Below are positions 52,665-61,095 of a DNA stretch of 64,000 bases, one piece after another. The translations under genes and the position numbers were made by a program. Position 1 is the first letter of the stretch. Each line of letters begins with the position of its first letter. The stretch spans positions 1 through 64,000 of the forward strand of contig CAZGXM010000003.1 of assembly GCA_964529795.1 (NCBI GenBank). Direction: 5' to 3'. The notes beneath the pieces were generated by a model. It made no database searches. It saw nothing but the letters and a program-made list of their open reading frames with translations, and was not told the origin of the DNA. This stretch comes from CAZGXM01 sp964529795 (GTDB taxonomy: Bacteria; Bacillota; JADQBR01).

Positions 52665-52937
52665 TTGAACAAAACAGAATTGGTAAGCAGCGTCGCAGAA
52701 AAAGCAGAGATTACCAAAAAAGACGCTGAGAAGGTAGTTAGTGCGCTTTTGGATTCAATCAAAGATGCTTTAGCGGCAGGTGACAAGGTACAATTAGTTG
52801 GTTTTGGGACTTTTGAAGTAAGAGAAAGAGCTGCCCGTACCGGACGCAACCCCAAGACCGGAGAAGAAATAAAAATTGCGGCTACTAAAGTTCCGGCGTT
52901 CAAAGCCGGTAAGACTTTAAAGGATGCTGTCAATTAA
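52665..52937 (+). CDS. hup: DNA-binding protein HU
   Basis: A 90-residue HU-family protein: [39 protein letters not shown] and [11 protein letters not shown]. It bends and compacts DNA. TTG 52665 lies behind TTAGGAGGG. Small standalone gene with its own terminator; Bacillus has hbs elsewhere, and hslR/rqcP at this place. Confidence 0.97.
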   Translation: MNKTELVSSVAEKAEITKKDAEKVVSALLDSIKDALAAGDKVQLVGFGTFEVRERAARTGRNPKTGEEIKIAATKVPAFKAGKTLKDAVN

Positions 52938-52948
52938 AGAGAGCGGTG

Positions 52949-52979
52949 ATCGGGTTCCATCAGGAACCTGATTTTTTTT
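52949..52979 (+). terminator. Terminator after hup
   Basis: ATCGGGTTCC/GGAACCTGAT with an ATCA loop and eight T. Confidence 0.92.
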
Positions 52980-53081
52980 ACGGGACTAACTGCCAAGGTT
53001 TTCAGTAAATATTTGCCATTCATTAAATACTTCCTAAAGGAAAAAATAAGGATAAACCCCGGGAACAGGAGGTAGTAATGA

Positions 53082-54053
53082 ATGTTTAGGAATACCCTCA
53101 AGTATATTTTTTTGGTTGCTTTAGTTTCAGTGTTTGTACTTGCTGCAACAGGTTGTCCCAATGCCGCTAAAAAACCCGGCGTGCCTGATAATCAAACCAG
53201 GCCCCGGGGGCCTGGTGGAAAAGAACCTACCATCACGCTTTTTATTAATGAAACCGGTGAGAAAAAGGAAATAAAAATGGAGGAATATTTAAAAGGTGTA
53301 GTGGCGGCGGAAATGGATACTTTCTGGCCGGTGGAAGCCCTTGCAGCCCAGGCAATTCTTGCTCGCACTTTTACCATAAAAAAAATTCAGCAAGGTGGTG
53401 TCAAGGAGCACGGGACCAATGCTTCCACCAGTGTAGAAGAATTTCAGTCCTATGCCCCCGACAAGATTAATGACAGGGTGGAAAAAGCAGTGGCGAGAAC
53501 CAGGGGTAAAGTTGTTACCTACAAGGGCAATTATATCAATGGCTGGTTCTTTGCAGACGGCGGTGGTAAAACTGCTGCCTCGGCCCAAGAAGGGCTGGCG
53601 TTTAAAAAAGAGCCAGCTCCGTACGTTCAAAGTGTCAAAGACCCCGGGTTTGCCATTACCGTGGAAGAAAACAAATCCTGGACCGCTACATTTCCCTTGC
53701 GTCAAGTGCGGCAGGCGGTGAAAGAAAAGGCGGGGCAGGACCCCGGGAGTATTGATAGTGTGAAAATTATCAAAAAAGGCCCATCGGGCAGGGCTACATC
53801 TATTCGTGTCGGTAAAGTTACAGTCAGCGGCCCGGCCTTACGCCTGGCTTTGGGGAGCACAAAAATGCGTTCTACGTTGATTGACAGCATTGCCGTCAAG
53901 GGCAGCAATTTGGTTATCAGCGGGAAGGGTTACGGCCACGGGGTAGGAATGAGTCAATGGGGTGCCAAAGCACTGGCACAGCAGGGCAAGTCTCCGGAGG
54001 AGATTATCAACTACTTCTTTAAAGATGTGAGAATTCAGAAGGTATGGGATTGA
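53082..54053 (+). CDS. SpoIID/LytB-domain lipoprotein
   Basis: A 323-residue SpoIID-like protein: signal helix followed by LAATGC as a lipobox, then the SpoIID domain with MEEYLKGVVAAEMDTFWPVEAL and the active-site-like GYGHGVGMSQWGAKALAQQG. SpoIID is a lytic transglycosylase that digests septal peptidoglycan in engulfment; the YabP-YabQ context suggests sporulation. True SpoIID lies elsewhere in Bacillus, so I call this SpoIID-like. GGAGG precedes ATG 53082. Confidence 0.9.
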   Translation: MFRNTLKYIFLVALVSVFVLAATGCPNAAKKPGVPDNQTRPRGPGGKEPTITLFINETGEKKEIKMEEYLKGVVAAEMDTFWPVEALAAQAILARTFTIKKIQQGGVKEHGTNASTSVEEFQSYAPDKINDRVEKAVARTRGKVVTYKGNYINGWFFADGGGKTAASAQEGLAFKKEPAPYVQSVKDPGFAITVEENKSWTATFPLRQVRQAVKEKAGQDPGSIDSVKIIKKGPSGRATSIRVGKVTVSGPALRLALGSTKMRSTLIDSIAVKGSNLVISGKGYGHGVGMSQWGAKALAQQGKSPEEIINYFFKDVRIQKVWD

Positions 54054-54077
54054 GGCGCGAGCGCCTCTCTTTTTTTT
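54051..54077 (+). terminator. Terminator after SpoIID-like gene
   Basis: GAGGC/GCCTC within GAGGCGCGAGCGCCTC, followed by a run of T. Confidence 0.85.
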
Positions 54078-54107
54078 GTCATAACTTGTTTTTGACGGAC
54101 ATACATT
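54078..54107 (+). promoter_or_regulatory. Candidate sigma-E promoter for yabP
   Basis: GTCATAAC (54078-54085) and CATACATT (54100-54107), with the 14-base spacing of the sigma-E consensus. Bacillus yabP is mother-cell sigma-E controlled. Confidence 0.5.
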
Positions 54108-54132
54108 TATCAAGAAAGGAGGCGTTTACCCA

Positions 54133-54399
54133 ATGAGCCAGGAGCACCAGCTGACACTTACGGATAGAAAGTCACTGTCGGTAACTGGAGTCAAACACGT
54201 GGACAGCTTTGATGAAGGAAAAATCCTTTTGAACACCAGCTTTGGCGTTTTACTGTTAAAGGGCGAGGGCCTAAACGTAAATCAGCTTAATTTAGATGAA
54301 GGCAAGGTATCTGTCACCGGCAAGATCAGTTGCGTCCAGTACTTGGAAGAAGCACAGATAAGAAGGGGCAAGGGAATCTTACAAAAATTATTAAAATAA
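54133..54399 (+). CDS. yabP: Sporulation protein YabP
   Basis: An 88-residue YabP-family protein. HQLTLTDRKSLSVTGVKHVD and LLKGEGLNVNQLNL match the family. It is needed for sporulation in Bacillus and is co-transcribed with yabQ. The start follows AAAGGAGG closely, leaving a leader of about 20 bases. Cytoplasmic face of the mother cell is probable. Confidence 0.95.
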   Translation: MSQEHQLTLTDRKSLSVTGVKHVDSFDEGKILLNTSFGVLLLKGEGLNVNQLNLDEGKVSVTGKISCVQYLEEAQIRRGKGILQKLLK

Positions 54400-54441
54400 A
54401 ATATGTCCGATTTGAGAAACTGAACTGGGGGGAGAGGGAAA

Positions 54442-54951
54442 ATGATACCGGTATTGACCCAGTTGCAGTATTTTTTTTGGACTGTGACAGTCGGTTTCGC
54501 TATAGCTTTTTCTTTTGATTTCTACCGGGCATTGCGTGTATTTTTAAAACCTCCCCGCTGGGCAGTTCACCTTTGTGACCTGTTTTTTTGGATTTTGGCC
54601 ACCATCGTGGGGTACTTGATGCTGTTGGGCATCAATTGGGGTGAAGTGCGTTTGTATGTCCTGATCGGTATCGGCATTGGCGCTTATATTTATTATGGTT
54701 TAACCAGCAAGTATTTTTTTAATTTCTGGCTGTACTTATTTAATTTAACCCGTCGTTTACTCAAGGTTTTCCGCCGCTTGGTCAAACTGCCGTTCAGACT
54801 GTTAAAGAAAATATTTCGGATACCCCTGGGTTTGATTACCTATAGTTTGTATAAATGTAGCGGTATTTTTCAAGTTTTGCGCGGGTTGAGCAAAATTTGC
54901 AAACAAAGATGTAAAAACGCTCTGGGGAGACTACGCAAGCCGCGAACTTGA
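54442..54951 (+). CDS. yabQ: Spore cortex biosynthesis protein YabQ
   Basis: A 169-residue membrane protein with about three or four helices in the first 95 residues (TVTVGFAIAFSFDFYRALRV, LFFWILATIVGYL) and a basic C-terminal tail. YabQ is required for cortex formation in Bacillus. GGGGGGAGAGGG precedes ATG 54442; the gene follows yabP by 42 bases. A basic cytoplasmic tail with many arginines and lysines is unusual and may bind nucleic acid or lipid. Confidence 0.9.
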   Translation: MIPVLTQLQYFFWTVTVGFAIAFSFDFYRALRVFLKPPRWAVHLCDLFFWILATIVGYLMLLGINWGEVRLYVLIGIGIGAYIYYGLTSKYFFNFWLYLFNLTRRLLKVFRRLVKLPFRLLKKIFRIPLGLITYSLYKCSGIFQVLRGLSKICKQRCKNALGRLRKPRT

Positions 54952-55087
54952 CTTTCCCTGATATATTGAACGTTTTGTCAACAATTTGTGGCTCTCCGGT
55001 TTTATCTGCAGGGTTATTTTTTAGGAAAATTCCCTGCAGCGGCAGGAATCTTTTCACTCGGCGCGAAACTAGATAAATGTACTAAAA

Positions 55088-55119
55088 TTATCCACAATCT
55101 GTAGATAACTTGTGGACAA
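55088..55119. promoter_or_regulatory. DnaA-box triplet
   Basis: TTATCCACA (55088-55096) is an exact DnaA box; TGTAGATAA (55100-55108) and TGTGGACAA (55111-55119) each differ by one base from the reverse box TGTGGATAA. All three lie within 32 bases, 15 bases before the next start codon. Probably DnaA-dependent regulation rather than an origin. Confidence 0.55.
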
Positions 55120-55134
55120 ACCTGAGGATGGAAC

Positions 55135-55359
55135 ATGAAAATTGAGATACGCGCTGTGGAAAAACTGAGTTTCCGGGAACGCCAGGTGGTGGTCCTGAAG
55201 GAGATGGGCAGGTCTACCGAGGAGATAGCCAAGCAACTGAAACTGTCGGCAAGCTCGGTTGCTACCCTGTTACACCGGGCCCGCTCCAAGGGATACCAGG
55301 TGGTAATTGTTTTGCCGGGTGATGCCCTGGGAATCTTTGTGGAAGAGGAGGAAGCGTAA
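55135..55359 (+). CDS. Stand-alone sigma-region-4-like small protein
   Basis: 74 residues. LSFRERQVVVLKEMGRSTEE and IAKQLKLSASSVATLLHRAR make a helix-turn-helix like sigma factor region 4, then a short hydrophobic strand and an acidic tail. It lacks region 2 so cannot be a sigma factor alone. Could bind DNA or RNA polymerase. TGAGGATGG precedes ATG 55135; its stop is next to the ATG of divIC, so it is the first gene of that unit. A similar gene is not part of Bacillus divIC region. Confidence 0.65.
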   Translation: MKIEIRAVEKLSFRERQVVVLKEMGRSTEEIAKQLKLSASSVATLLHRARSKGYQVVIVLPGDALGIFVEEEEA

Positions 55360-55755
55360 ATGGAAGCATATAAATTATCTGTCAAAGAAAGCTACCAACC
55401 ACCTCCGCCCCGGGTGCAAAAAAAACGTCGCCGGCGATTTAAATGGAAACTGGGGTCGCTGGTGCTTTTACTGGTATTGGGCTACATATTATTTTCCTTT
55501 GGACGGGTCTATTACCAGATTCACCAGCTGAATTTGAAGAAATCGGCACTGGAACGAGAGCTGCATGCCCTGGAAAGAGAAAACCGGGCTTTAATTGAGA
55601 AAGTGAGGCTGGTGCAGACCGATGCTTATATTGAAAAACTGGCCAGGGAGGAACTGGGCTTGGTCAAACCAGGGGAGACAATAATGGTACCTGCTTTCCC
55701 CGGAGACGCTAAACCGTTGAAAGAAACTGACAAAAACCGGGATATCCGGGACTAA
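55360..55755 (+). CDS. divIC: Cell division protein DivIC/FtsB
   Basis: A 131-residue bitopic protein: basic cytoplasmic N-terminus (KKRRRRFK), one transmembrane helix (about 32-50), coiled coil (52-85, LKKSALERELHALERENRAL), and the LAREELGLVKPGE motif of DivIC/FtsB. With FtsL and DivIB it supports septal peptidoglycan synthesis. Follows directly after the sigma-4-like gene. Order divIC-yabR-spoIIE matches Bacillus. Confidence 0.95.
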   Translation: MEAYKLSVKESYQPPPPRVQKKRRRRFKWKLGSLVLLLVLGYILFSFGRVYYQIHQLNLKKSALERELHALERENRALIEKVRLVQTDAYIEKLAREELGLVKPGETIMVPAFPGDAKPLKETDKNRDIRD

Positions 55756-55776
55756 CCCTTCTGGCGCGCGGTCTTA

Positions 55777-55805
55777 TTGACACTTTGGCTTCGCCGGGAT
55801 ATAAT
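55777..55805 (+). promoter_or_regulatory. Strong sigma-A promoter for yabR
   Basis: Exact TTGACA (55777-55782) and TATAAT (55800-55805) with a 17-base spacer. Confidence 0.85.
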
Positions 55806-55845
55806 GTTACTAATGTTAAAAATGATAGGAGGAATATTTTTTCGT

Positions 55846-56229
55846 ATGTCTATTGCAGTAGGCAATATACTTGAAGGGGTAGTGACCGGCATTACCAAAT
55901 TTGGTGCTTTTGTAGAGCTACCCGGCGGGGTTACAGGCTTGGTTCACATTTCTGAAGTGGCCGATGCTTATGTTAAAAATGTTAAAGATTATGTGAAAGA
56001 AAGCGAAAAAGTCAGAGTTAAAGTTATTAATATCGACAAAAGCGGCAAGATTGGCTTGTCTATTAAGCAGGCACAACCGGACTACAGTCCCTTTAAGAAA
56101 CATCAGCGCCCCAAAACCAAGGCGAGCTTTGAAGATAAATTGGCCAAATTTTTAAAAGAAAGTGATGAAAGACAACAGGATTTAAAGCGGAATACTGACG
56201 CAAAACGCGGCGGCAGAGGTAGATTTTAA
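55846..56229 (+). CDS. yabR: S1 RNA-binding domain protein YabR
   Basis: A 127-residue protein with one S1 domain (about 2-73, GNILEGVVTGITKFGAFVEL, HISEVADAYV, GLSIKQA) and a basic disordered tail. Same architecture as Bacillus YabR, a general RNA-binding protein of unclear role. I start at ATG 55846; AGGAGG lies twelve bases upstream. Own promoter and terminator. Confidence 0.93.
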   Translation: MSIAVGNILEGVVTGITKFGAFVELPGGVTGLVHISEVADAYVKNVKDYVKESEKVRVKVINIDKSGKIGLSIKQAQPDYSPFKKHQRPKTKASFEDKLAKFLKESDERQQDLKRNTDAKRGGRGRF

Positions 56230-56252
56230 GCACCTTAACAGGTGCTTTTTTA
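56228..56252 (+). terminator. Terminator after yabR
   Basis: AAGCACCT/AGGTGCTT with TAAC loop and T-run. Confidence 0.9.
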
Positions 56253-56338
56253 CTGTATCATGCAGTGGCAGGCAGTGGACATGTTTGCATAGCAGACAAG
56301 GTTACACTGACACTTTACTTTCAAGGGGGACAAAAAAC

Positions 56339-57253
56339 ATGCCCGTTTATGCCAGTATTGATTTGGGGACCAACTCCCTACGGGCGCTTATTGCCCGGGT
56401 AAGGGATGAAAATATCATTCCCTTAAAAACATATCAGAAAATTACCCGCATCGGCGAGGGGCTGCGCCGTACCGGTTATCTTCAGGAAAATGCCAAGCAG
56501 CGTACGCTGGCTGCTCTCCATGATTGTAGTAAGCTATTAAAAGAATTGAAGGTAACAAAAGTTGCCGGTGTGGCTACCAGTGCAATTCGGGATGCCGCGG
56601 ACGGGGAAGAATTTCTCCGGTACATTGAAAAAGAGACCGGTATAGCTTTGGAAGTTATTTCCGGCATTAAGGAGGCGCAGCTGTCGTTTGTAGGGGCCGT
56701 GGCAGGTTTGCAAGAGATTGGTAGGGAAAAAGCAGTGGTGCTGGATGTCGGCGGTGGCAGTACGGAGCTGACGTATCTGCTAGACGGGGGAATTACGGCC
56801 AGAAGCCACCAGCTGGGTGCAGTAAGATGTACTGAAAACGGCAGTACTCTTTTGGATATGAAACGTCTTCTCGGACCAACACTCAGAGAAATTATTGCAA
56901 ACCCCGGTGAAAAAATCTTAATTGGGGTTGGTGGTACAATTACCACCCTGGCTGCCGTTAAAAAGAAACTGCATGTCTATAACCCTGAAGAGGTCCATGG
57001 TACCAGGCTGTCCCGGGCTGATATACAGGGAATGCTGCATTATTTGGCTGCGCTTCCGTTGCCGGAAAGAAAAAAGGTAACAGGATTGCAACCTGAGCGT
57101 GCCGATATCATCGTGGCGGGAACCCGGATACTTTGGGTAATACTTGATAACTTGCAGGCCGGTGAACTTATTGTCAGTGAGACCGATTTGTTGTACGGCT
57201 TGATTAGTACGCAACTGCGTCAGTCTTCTTTATGTTCATGTTCCGGGGCATAG
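56339..57253 (+). CDS. ppx: Exopolyphosphatase / GppA family phosphatase
   Basis: A 304-residue ASKHA-fold enzyme: ASIDLGTNSLRALIAR (phosphate 1), VATSAIRDAADGEEF, and VLDVGGGSTELTYL (phosphate 2). Members hydrolyse polyphosphate or pppGpp. Compact single-domain form, without the C-terminal HD extension of E. coli Ppx. I start at ATG 56339 behind AAGGGGG. It converges with the next gene, overlapping by 34 bases. Confidence 0.9.
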   Translation: MPVYASIDLGTNSLRALIARVRDENIIPLKTYQKITRIGEGLRRTGYLQENAKQRTLAALHDCSKLLKELKVTKVAGVATSAIRDAADGEEFLRYIEKETGIALEVISGIKEAQLSFVGAVAGLQEIGREKAVVLDVGGGSTELTYLLDGGITARSHQLGAVRCTENGSTLLDMKRLLGPTLREIIANPGEKILIGVGGTITTLAAVKKKLHVYNPEEVHGTRLSRADIQGMLHYLAALPLPERKKVTGLQPERADIIVAGTRILWVILDNLQAGELIVSETDLLYGLISTQLRQSSLCSCSGA

Positions 57254-57633
57254 ACGAAACTGGCTTTCCCACTATGTATTTTTTCAAAGTTGCGAACTGC
57301 TTCCTGAAGGTCCTGTTTATTGTCGTACGTATTGGCATTTAGCCGGTAGTACCTGTCCAAAGCTGCCAGGTAAGGCTTTGACGTAAATTCGGCTTCCGCC
57401 TCGGCAATCCAGGATATTTTTTCCAGAGACTTGTGCTGGAGGTCACTCTTTAAAGCGGTAAGGGCAAAGTCGTCATCCCGGCTGGCTACGGTACATGCCT
57501 CGTCCCGGATATGCAGGTTGAAATGAGTCCCGTATTCCGGCACACCGTAAAACTGGCCGAGGTACCGGTAATATTCCTGGAAACTCCCTTCCTCTTTTAA
57601 CTTTTCCAATAGTTTTTCAGTGGTCAAAGACAT
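57220..57633 (-). CDS. Hypothetical protein, 137 residues
   Basis: Cytosolic-looking, acidic helical protein with no signal or membrane segment; C-terminus rich in histidine and glutamate (PEHEHKED). No family recognised. AAAGGAGC precedes the ATG and it lies four bases downstream of the L,D-transpeptidase gene, so the two may be co-transcribed. Confidence 0.7.
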   Translation of the reverse strand: MSLTTEKLLEKLKEEGSFQEYYRYLGQFYGVPEYGTHFNLHIRDEACTVASRDDDFALTALKSDLQHKSLEKISWIAEAEAEFTSKPYLAALDRYYRLNANTYDNKQDLQEAVRNFEKIHSGKASFVYAPEHEHKED

Positions 57634-57637
57634 GTTT

Positions 57638-58594
57638 TTACTGCTCCTTTGACATCAGTACTTCATAAGTTTCCAGGTCAATCTCACCGGTGACAGGTAA
57701 ATTGTTGAATGCCTGGAAGTAACTCACGGCGATAGCGGTATTTACACCGTAAATCCCGTCAGCCATACCCAGTAAAAAGCGCTTGTTTTTCAGTGCTTCC
57801 TGGGCAAATACTACGGACTGGCCGGAAGTTTTGGGCTTTAAAGTGCGTGAGATTTTCTGCGGTGGCTGCAAATTTTTGTTGATGATTTTTACCGGTGTGC
57901 CGATTGGCGCCCAGGCGAAAAGTGTTTCCACATCTTCATTGAACATGCGGATACAGCCGTGGGATGCGTAACGACCGATGGACCAGGGTTTGTTGGTGCC
58001 GTGAACACCGAATGTCCCCCAGGGAACGTTGAGGCCGTTCCACTTGGCACCGAAACCGCCGCCCCAAGCACCCTTGCTGACAATTTTAAATTCTCCATGA
58101 GGCGTGGGGGTGTGATGTTTCCCCACCGCTACTTTAAAGGTTAAAAAAACTTTGTTGCCGGAATATACCGTAAGCTGTTGTTTGGTTACTTCAATCAGTA
58201 ATTGCACGGGTTGTTCCGGCTTACCCGGTTTTTTCGTGCTTGTGGACGGATGAACGCCCCGGCCCAATTTCTCCCATGTCAGGGGGCCCACTTCCGTATT
58301 TGCTTCCAGATTATTGGCTGCCTTGAAGCTTTTTATTATCCTTGCGGTTTGTTCATCGTAAATACCGTTGGTGGGGGCGGGATAGCCCAGTTCCACCAAC
58401 CGTTCCTGAAGTTCCAGGATATCTTCACCCTGTATGGGCGGATCTGTCAAAATGAGGGTGCGGTTGATATCGGCACAACCCTCGTTCTGAAAATGATTGG
58501 TAACTACTGGACTTGCTTCAGCACCGTCAATACCGTAAAATATAAAAGTAAGCAGGGTTAGTATGGCAGATGTGTAAAGAAACAGTTTACGCAT
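57638..58594 (-). CDS. Exported L,D-transpeptidase with peptidoglycan-binding domains
   Basis: 318 residues: signal peptide (1-27), peptidoglycan_binding_1 domain (about 60-110, LQERLVELGYPAPTNGIYDE), YkuD L,D-transpeptidase domain (about 130-245, catalytic cysteine in YASHGCIRMF), and a second C-terminal peptidoglycan-binding unit (about 262-315, QALLNKRF-like repeat). It should cross-link peptidoglycan outside the membrane. Second YkuD enzyme in the window; this one is secreted. Divergent from the two-component system. Confidence 0.92.
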   Translation of the reverse strand: MRKLFLYTSAILTLLTFIFYGIDGAEASPVVTNHFQNEGCADINRTLILTDPPIQGEDILELQERLVELGYPAPTNGIYDEQTARIIKSFKAANNLEANTEVGPLTWEKLGRGVHPSTSTKKPGKPEQPVQLLIEVTKQQLTVYSGNKVFLTFKVAVGKHHTPTPHGEFKIVSKGAWGGGFGAKWNGLNVPWGTFGVHGTNKPWSIGRYASHGCIRMFNEDVETLFAWAPIGTPVKIINKNLQPPQKISRTLKPKTSGQSVVFAQEALKNKRFLLGMADGIYGVNTAIAVSYFQAFNNLPVTGEIDLETYEVLMSKEQ

Positions 58595-58694
58595 CTTTTC
58601 CCCCCCTGGGTTGTTAATATGTTTCTATTTTACTTTTTTCCAACCGGAGGATTGTTATACTGAGAAAATTCACCACTTGGAGAGGAGCGGCATA

Positions 58695-59387
58695 ATGGGT
58701 GAAGAAAAGGTGCGCGTAATGGTTGTGGACGATGACGAGCATATTCGGGAACTTGTGAGGCTTTATTTGGAAAAGGAAGGTTATCAGGTTATCGCGGCTG
58801 CGGACGGAAATGAGGCTATCAAGATTTTTCGGGAACAGGGTGCCGACTTGATAGTATTGGATATCATGATGCCGGAAATGGACGGTTGGGGAGTATGCCG
58901 GGAAATTCGAAAAATTAGTGATGTACCCATTTTAATGTTATCCGCCAAAGGCGAAAGTTTTGATAAAATTTTGGGGCTTGAGTTGGGCGCTGATGACTAC
59001 GTTGTCAAACCTTTCGAGCCGAAGGAGCTGACAGCGCGCATTAAAGCCATTTTCAGGCGGTACCAACCCGCCAAGCCGGTGAAAAAGCAGGTGACGTTTC
59101 CTAACCTGATCATAGATTTGCAGGAATACCTGGTGAAACTAAACGGTGAACCCATTGAATTGGCGCCAAAGGAGATTGAACTGCTTTATTTTTTAGCCAT
59201 TAATCCCAACCAGGTGTTTACCAGGGAACAGTTGATTGAAAAAGTTTGGGGTTACGACTATTTAGGAGATACCCGGACTATTGATGTTCATGTGAAAAGA
59301 CTGCGCGGCAAACTGGAAAAGTCCGAGCAGCCGTGGAATATCAAGACCGTCTGGGGTGTTGGTTATAAGTTTGAGGTGAGGCAATGA
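58695..59387 (+). CDS. OmpR-family response regulator (PhoP/WalR-like)
   Basis: A 230-residue regulator: receiver domain with the phospho-acceptor aspartate in LIVLDIMMPEMDGWG, lysine in YVVKPFEP, and a C-terminal winged helix (DTRTIDVHVKRLRGKLE). Highly like PhoB/PhoP or WalR. Start ATG 58695 behind GAGAGGAGCGG. Its stop overlaps the kinase start (ATGA), so the two form an operon. A Pho-box-like sequence lies just downstream of the kinase. Confidence 0.94.
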   Translation: MGEEKVRVMVVDDDEHIRELVRLYLEKEGYQVIAAADGNEAIKIFREQGADLIVLDIMMPEMDGWGVCREIRKISDVPILMLSAKGESFDKILGLELGADDYVVKPFEPKELTARIKAIFRRYQPAKPVKKQVTFPNLIIDLQEYLVKLNGEPIELAPKEIELLYFLAINPNQVFTREQLIEKVWGYDYLGDTRTIDVHVKRLRGKLEKSEQPWNIKTVWGVGYKFEVRQ

Positions 59388-60799
59388 TTGTCTTCCGCAG
59401 TATTTTTGGCAAATTGATGACCACGTATCTGGTGGTCATTTTAATTACTTTGATTGTTCTTAGCCTGCTATTTTCCCAGTTATTTCAAAATTTCTATTTA
59501 AATGAACGCAAGCAGGAATTGCTGGACGCCGGCCGGAGAATAAATAACATCCTGCTTAAAAGGCGGCAGGGGCAAATGAGTTTTGAACAGGTTAACTCCA
59601 CCCTGCGCGGTATAGACCGTTCTTTAAATGCGGAAATCTGGCTGGTGGACACCAGCGGTTTGGTCTATCTGGATTCCCGGCCCGGAGAAGAACAATGGTT
59701 TACCAACCATCTGGAGTCTGAGGATATGGAGCAGGTTTTAAAGGCCAATGTGGTGACACGTACCGGCTTTTTTGGCAACCGGTTTGAAGTGGCGGTTATT
59801 TCTGTGGGAGTACCGCTGTTTTTAGAGGATGAGGTGGCGGGAGCGATATTTTTACATTCACCCATATATGGTATTAAAAGTACCCTGCACCAGGTATACC
59901 GCCTGATCTTTATTGCGGCGCTGATCACGAGTCTTTGCGCAATTTTAATCAGCTATTTGATGTCGCGGCGTATTTCCTACCCGTTGCATGAAATCAGCAG
60001 AGTTGCTTTGGCAATGGCAGAAGGTAAGTTTGACGAACAGGTGACAGTCTATAACAGGGACGAAATCGGTCAGCTGGCGGAAAGTTTTAATTACATGGCT
60101 CGCCAGTTACAGCAGTTGGAAAACATGCGCCGGGAGTTTATTGCTAATGTTTCGCACGAGTTACGCTCTCCCTTGACTTCAATCAAGGGGTTCGTCCACG
60201 GCATTTTGGATGGGACCATTACCGGTGAAGACCAGCGCCATTATCTGGAAATTGTTAGCAAAGAAACAAACCGCCTGACACGCTTGGTCAATGATTTGCT
60301 GGATTTGGCAAGGATTGAAGCGGGTAAAGTAGAGCTTTCCTTCCGGAAGGTTGAGCTAAACCGCCTGCTACGCAGCACTATAATAAAGTTTATGCCCCGT
60401 TTGGAAGAAAAGCAGTTGGCAATCAGTCTGGATGCGGGAGAGGAGGAATTTTGGGTAAATACTGACCCGGACCGTTTGGAACAGATACTGGTAAATTTGT
60501 TGGATAATGCGACCCGTTTTACCCCGTCAGGCAAGAGTATTACACTAAAGGCGCAGGGTAACAAAAACAAGGTATATGTAAGTGTCTGTGATGAAGGAAT
60601 AGGTATTCCCAAGGAACAATTACAGGCCATTTGGGAAAGATTTCATAAAACCGACAAGGCTCGCACCCGTTCCAAGGGGGGTACCGGCTTGGGCTTGGCC
60701 ATAGTCAAAAAACTGGTAGAAGCCATGGGTGAAACCATTACCGTGAAAAGCCAGGAGGGGCGCGGCACCCGGTTTACCTTTACTGTCACGAAAGCTTGA
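59384..60799 (+). CDS. Membrane sensor histidine kinase
   Basis: A 471-residue kinase: transmembrane helices at about 10-30 and 168-190, an extracellular domain between them, HAMP (about 192-245), HisKA with phospho-histidine in [19 protein letters not shown], and HATPase with the N box [10 protein letters not shown] and G box GTGLGLAIV. It should phosphorylate the co-encoded regulator. Stimulus unknown; the extracellular domain is PDC-like in length. Confidence 0.94.
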   Translation: MIVFRSIFGKLMTTYLVVILITLIVLSLLFSQLFQNFYLNERKQELLDAGRRINNILLKRRQGQMSFEQVNSTLRGIDRSLNAEIWLVDTSGLVYLDSRPGEEQWFTNHLESEDMEQVLKANVVTRTGFFGNRFEVAVISVGVPLFLEDEVAGAIFLHSPIYGIKSTLHQVYRLIFIAALITSLCAILISYLMSRRISYPLHEISRVALAMAEGKFDEQVTVYNRDEIGQLAESFNYMARQLQQLENMRREFIANVSHELRSPLTSIKGFVHGILDGTITGEDQRHYLEIVSKETNRLTRLVNDLLDLARIEAGKVELSFRKVELNRLLRSTIIKFMPRLEEKQLAISLDAGEEEFWVNTDPDRLEQILVNLLDNATRFTPSGKSITLKAQGNKNKVYVSVCDEGIGIPKEQLQAIWERFHKTDKARTRSKGGTGLGLAIVKKLVEAMGETITVKSQEGRGTRFTFTVTKA

Positions 60800-60848
60800 A
60801 CCGCAATATAAGCAAGTACTCGGACATGAAATGTTAAAATCTATTTTA

Positions 60849-60887
60849 CAGTTTCTTCACAGTTTCTTCATAATTGCAGACTATAAT
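60849..60887 (+). promoter_or_regulatory. Pho-box-like direct repeat with promoter
   Basis: CAGTTTCTTCA is repeated exactly at 60849-60859 and 60860-60870, an 11-base period as in PhoB/PhoP operators. TATAAT (60882-60887) follows at the spacing expected if the operator overlaps the -35 region. It lies right after the two-component genes. Confidence 0.55.
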
Positions 60888-60893
60888 GTAATT

Positions 60894-60966
60894 AACCAAG
60901 TGGTGTGTGTAGTGTGACAGGAAGTACAAGCGAAAGACCGGTGCCTGGAGCGCCGGTTTTTTTTGC
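60894..60966 (+). ncRNA. Possible short regulated RNA
   Basis: From the predicted start near 60894 to the hairpin terminator is only about 70 bases, with no convincing ORF. This would be a small RNA, or a leader ended by attenuation before the transporter gene at 61096. Confidence 0.35.
60937..60964 (+). terminator. Terminator downstream of Pho-box-like promoter
   Basis: ACCGGTGC/GCGCCGGT with CTGGA loop and eight T. Confidence 0.88.
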
Positions 60967-61095
60967 CCCGGAAAGCATTATCACTTAATAACGAATGGCA
61001 TGAAATGCTTTTGTTTCCGGAGTAGTTTCCTGCTATTTGGTTATAATATTAAGGTATTTATTTAAGACCATGGTTGAAAAAGGGGTAGCAATGTT

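Noticed and set aside
55088..55119. Replication origin
   Set aside because: Three DnaA boxes alone, without dnaA/dnaN neighbours or an AT-rich unwinding region, are not an origin.
55400..57400. Search for an rnmV homologue or 5S rRNA near the tRNA genes
   Set aside because: No such gene or rRNA sequence was recognised.
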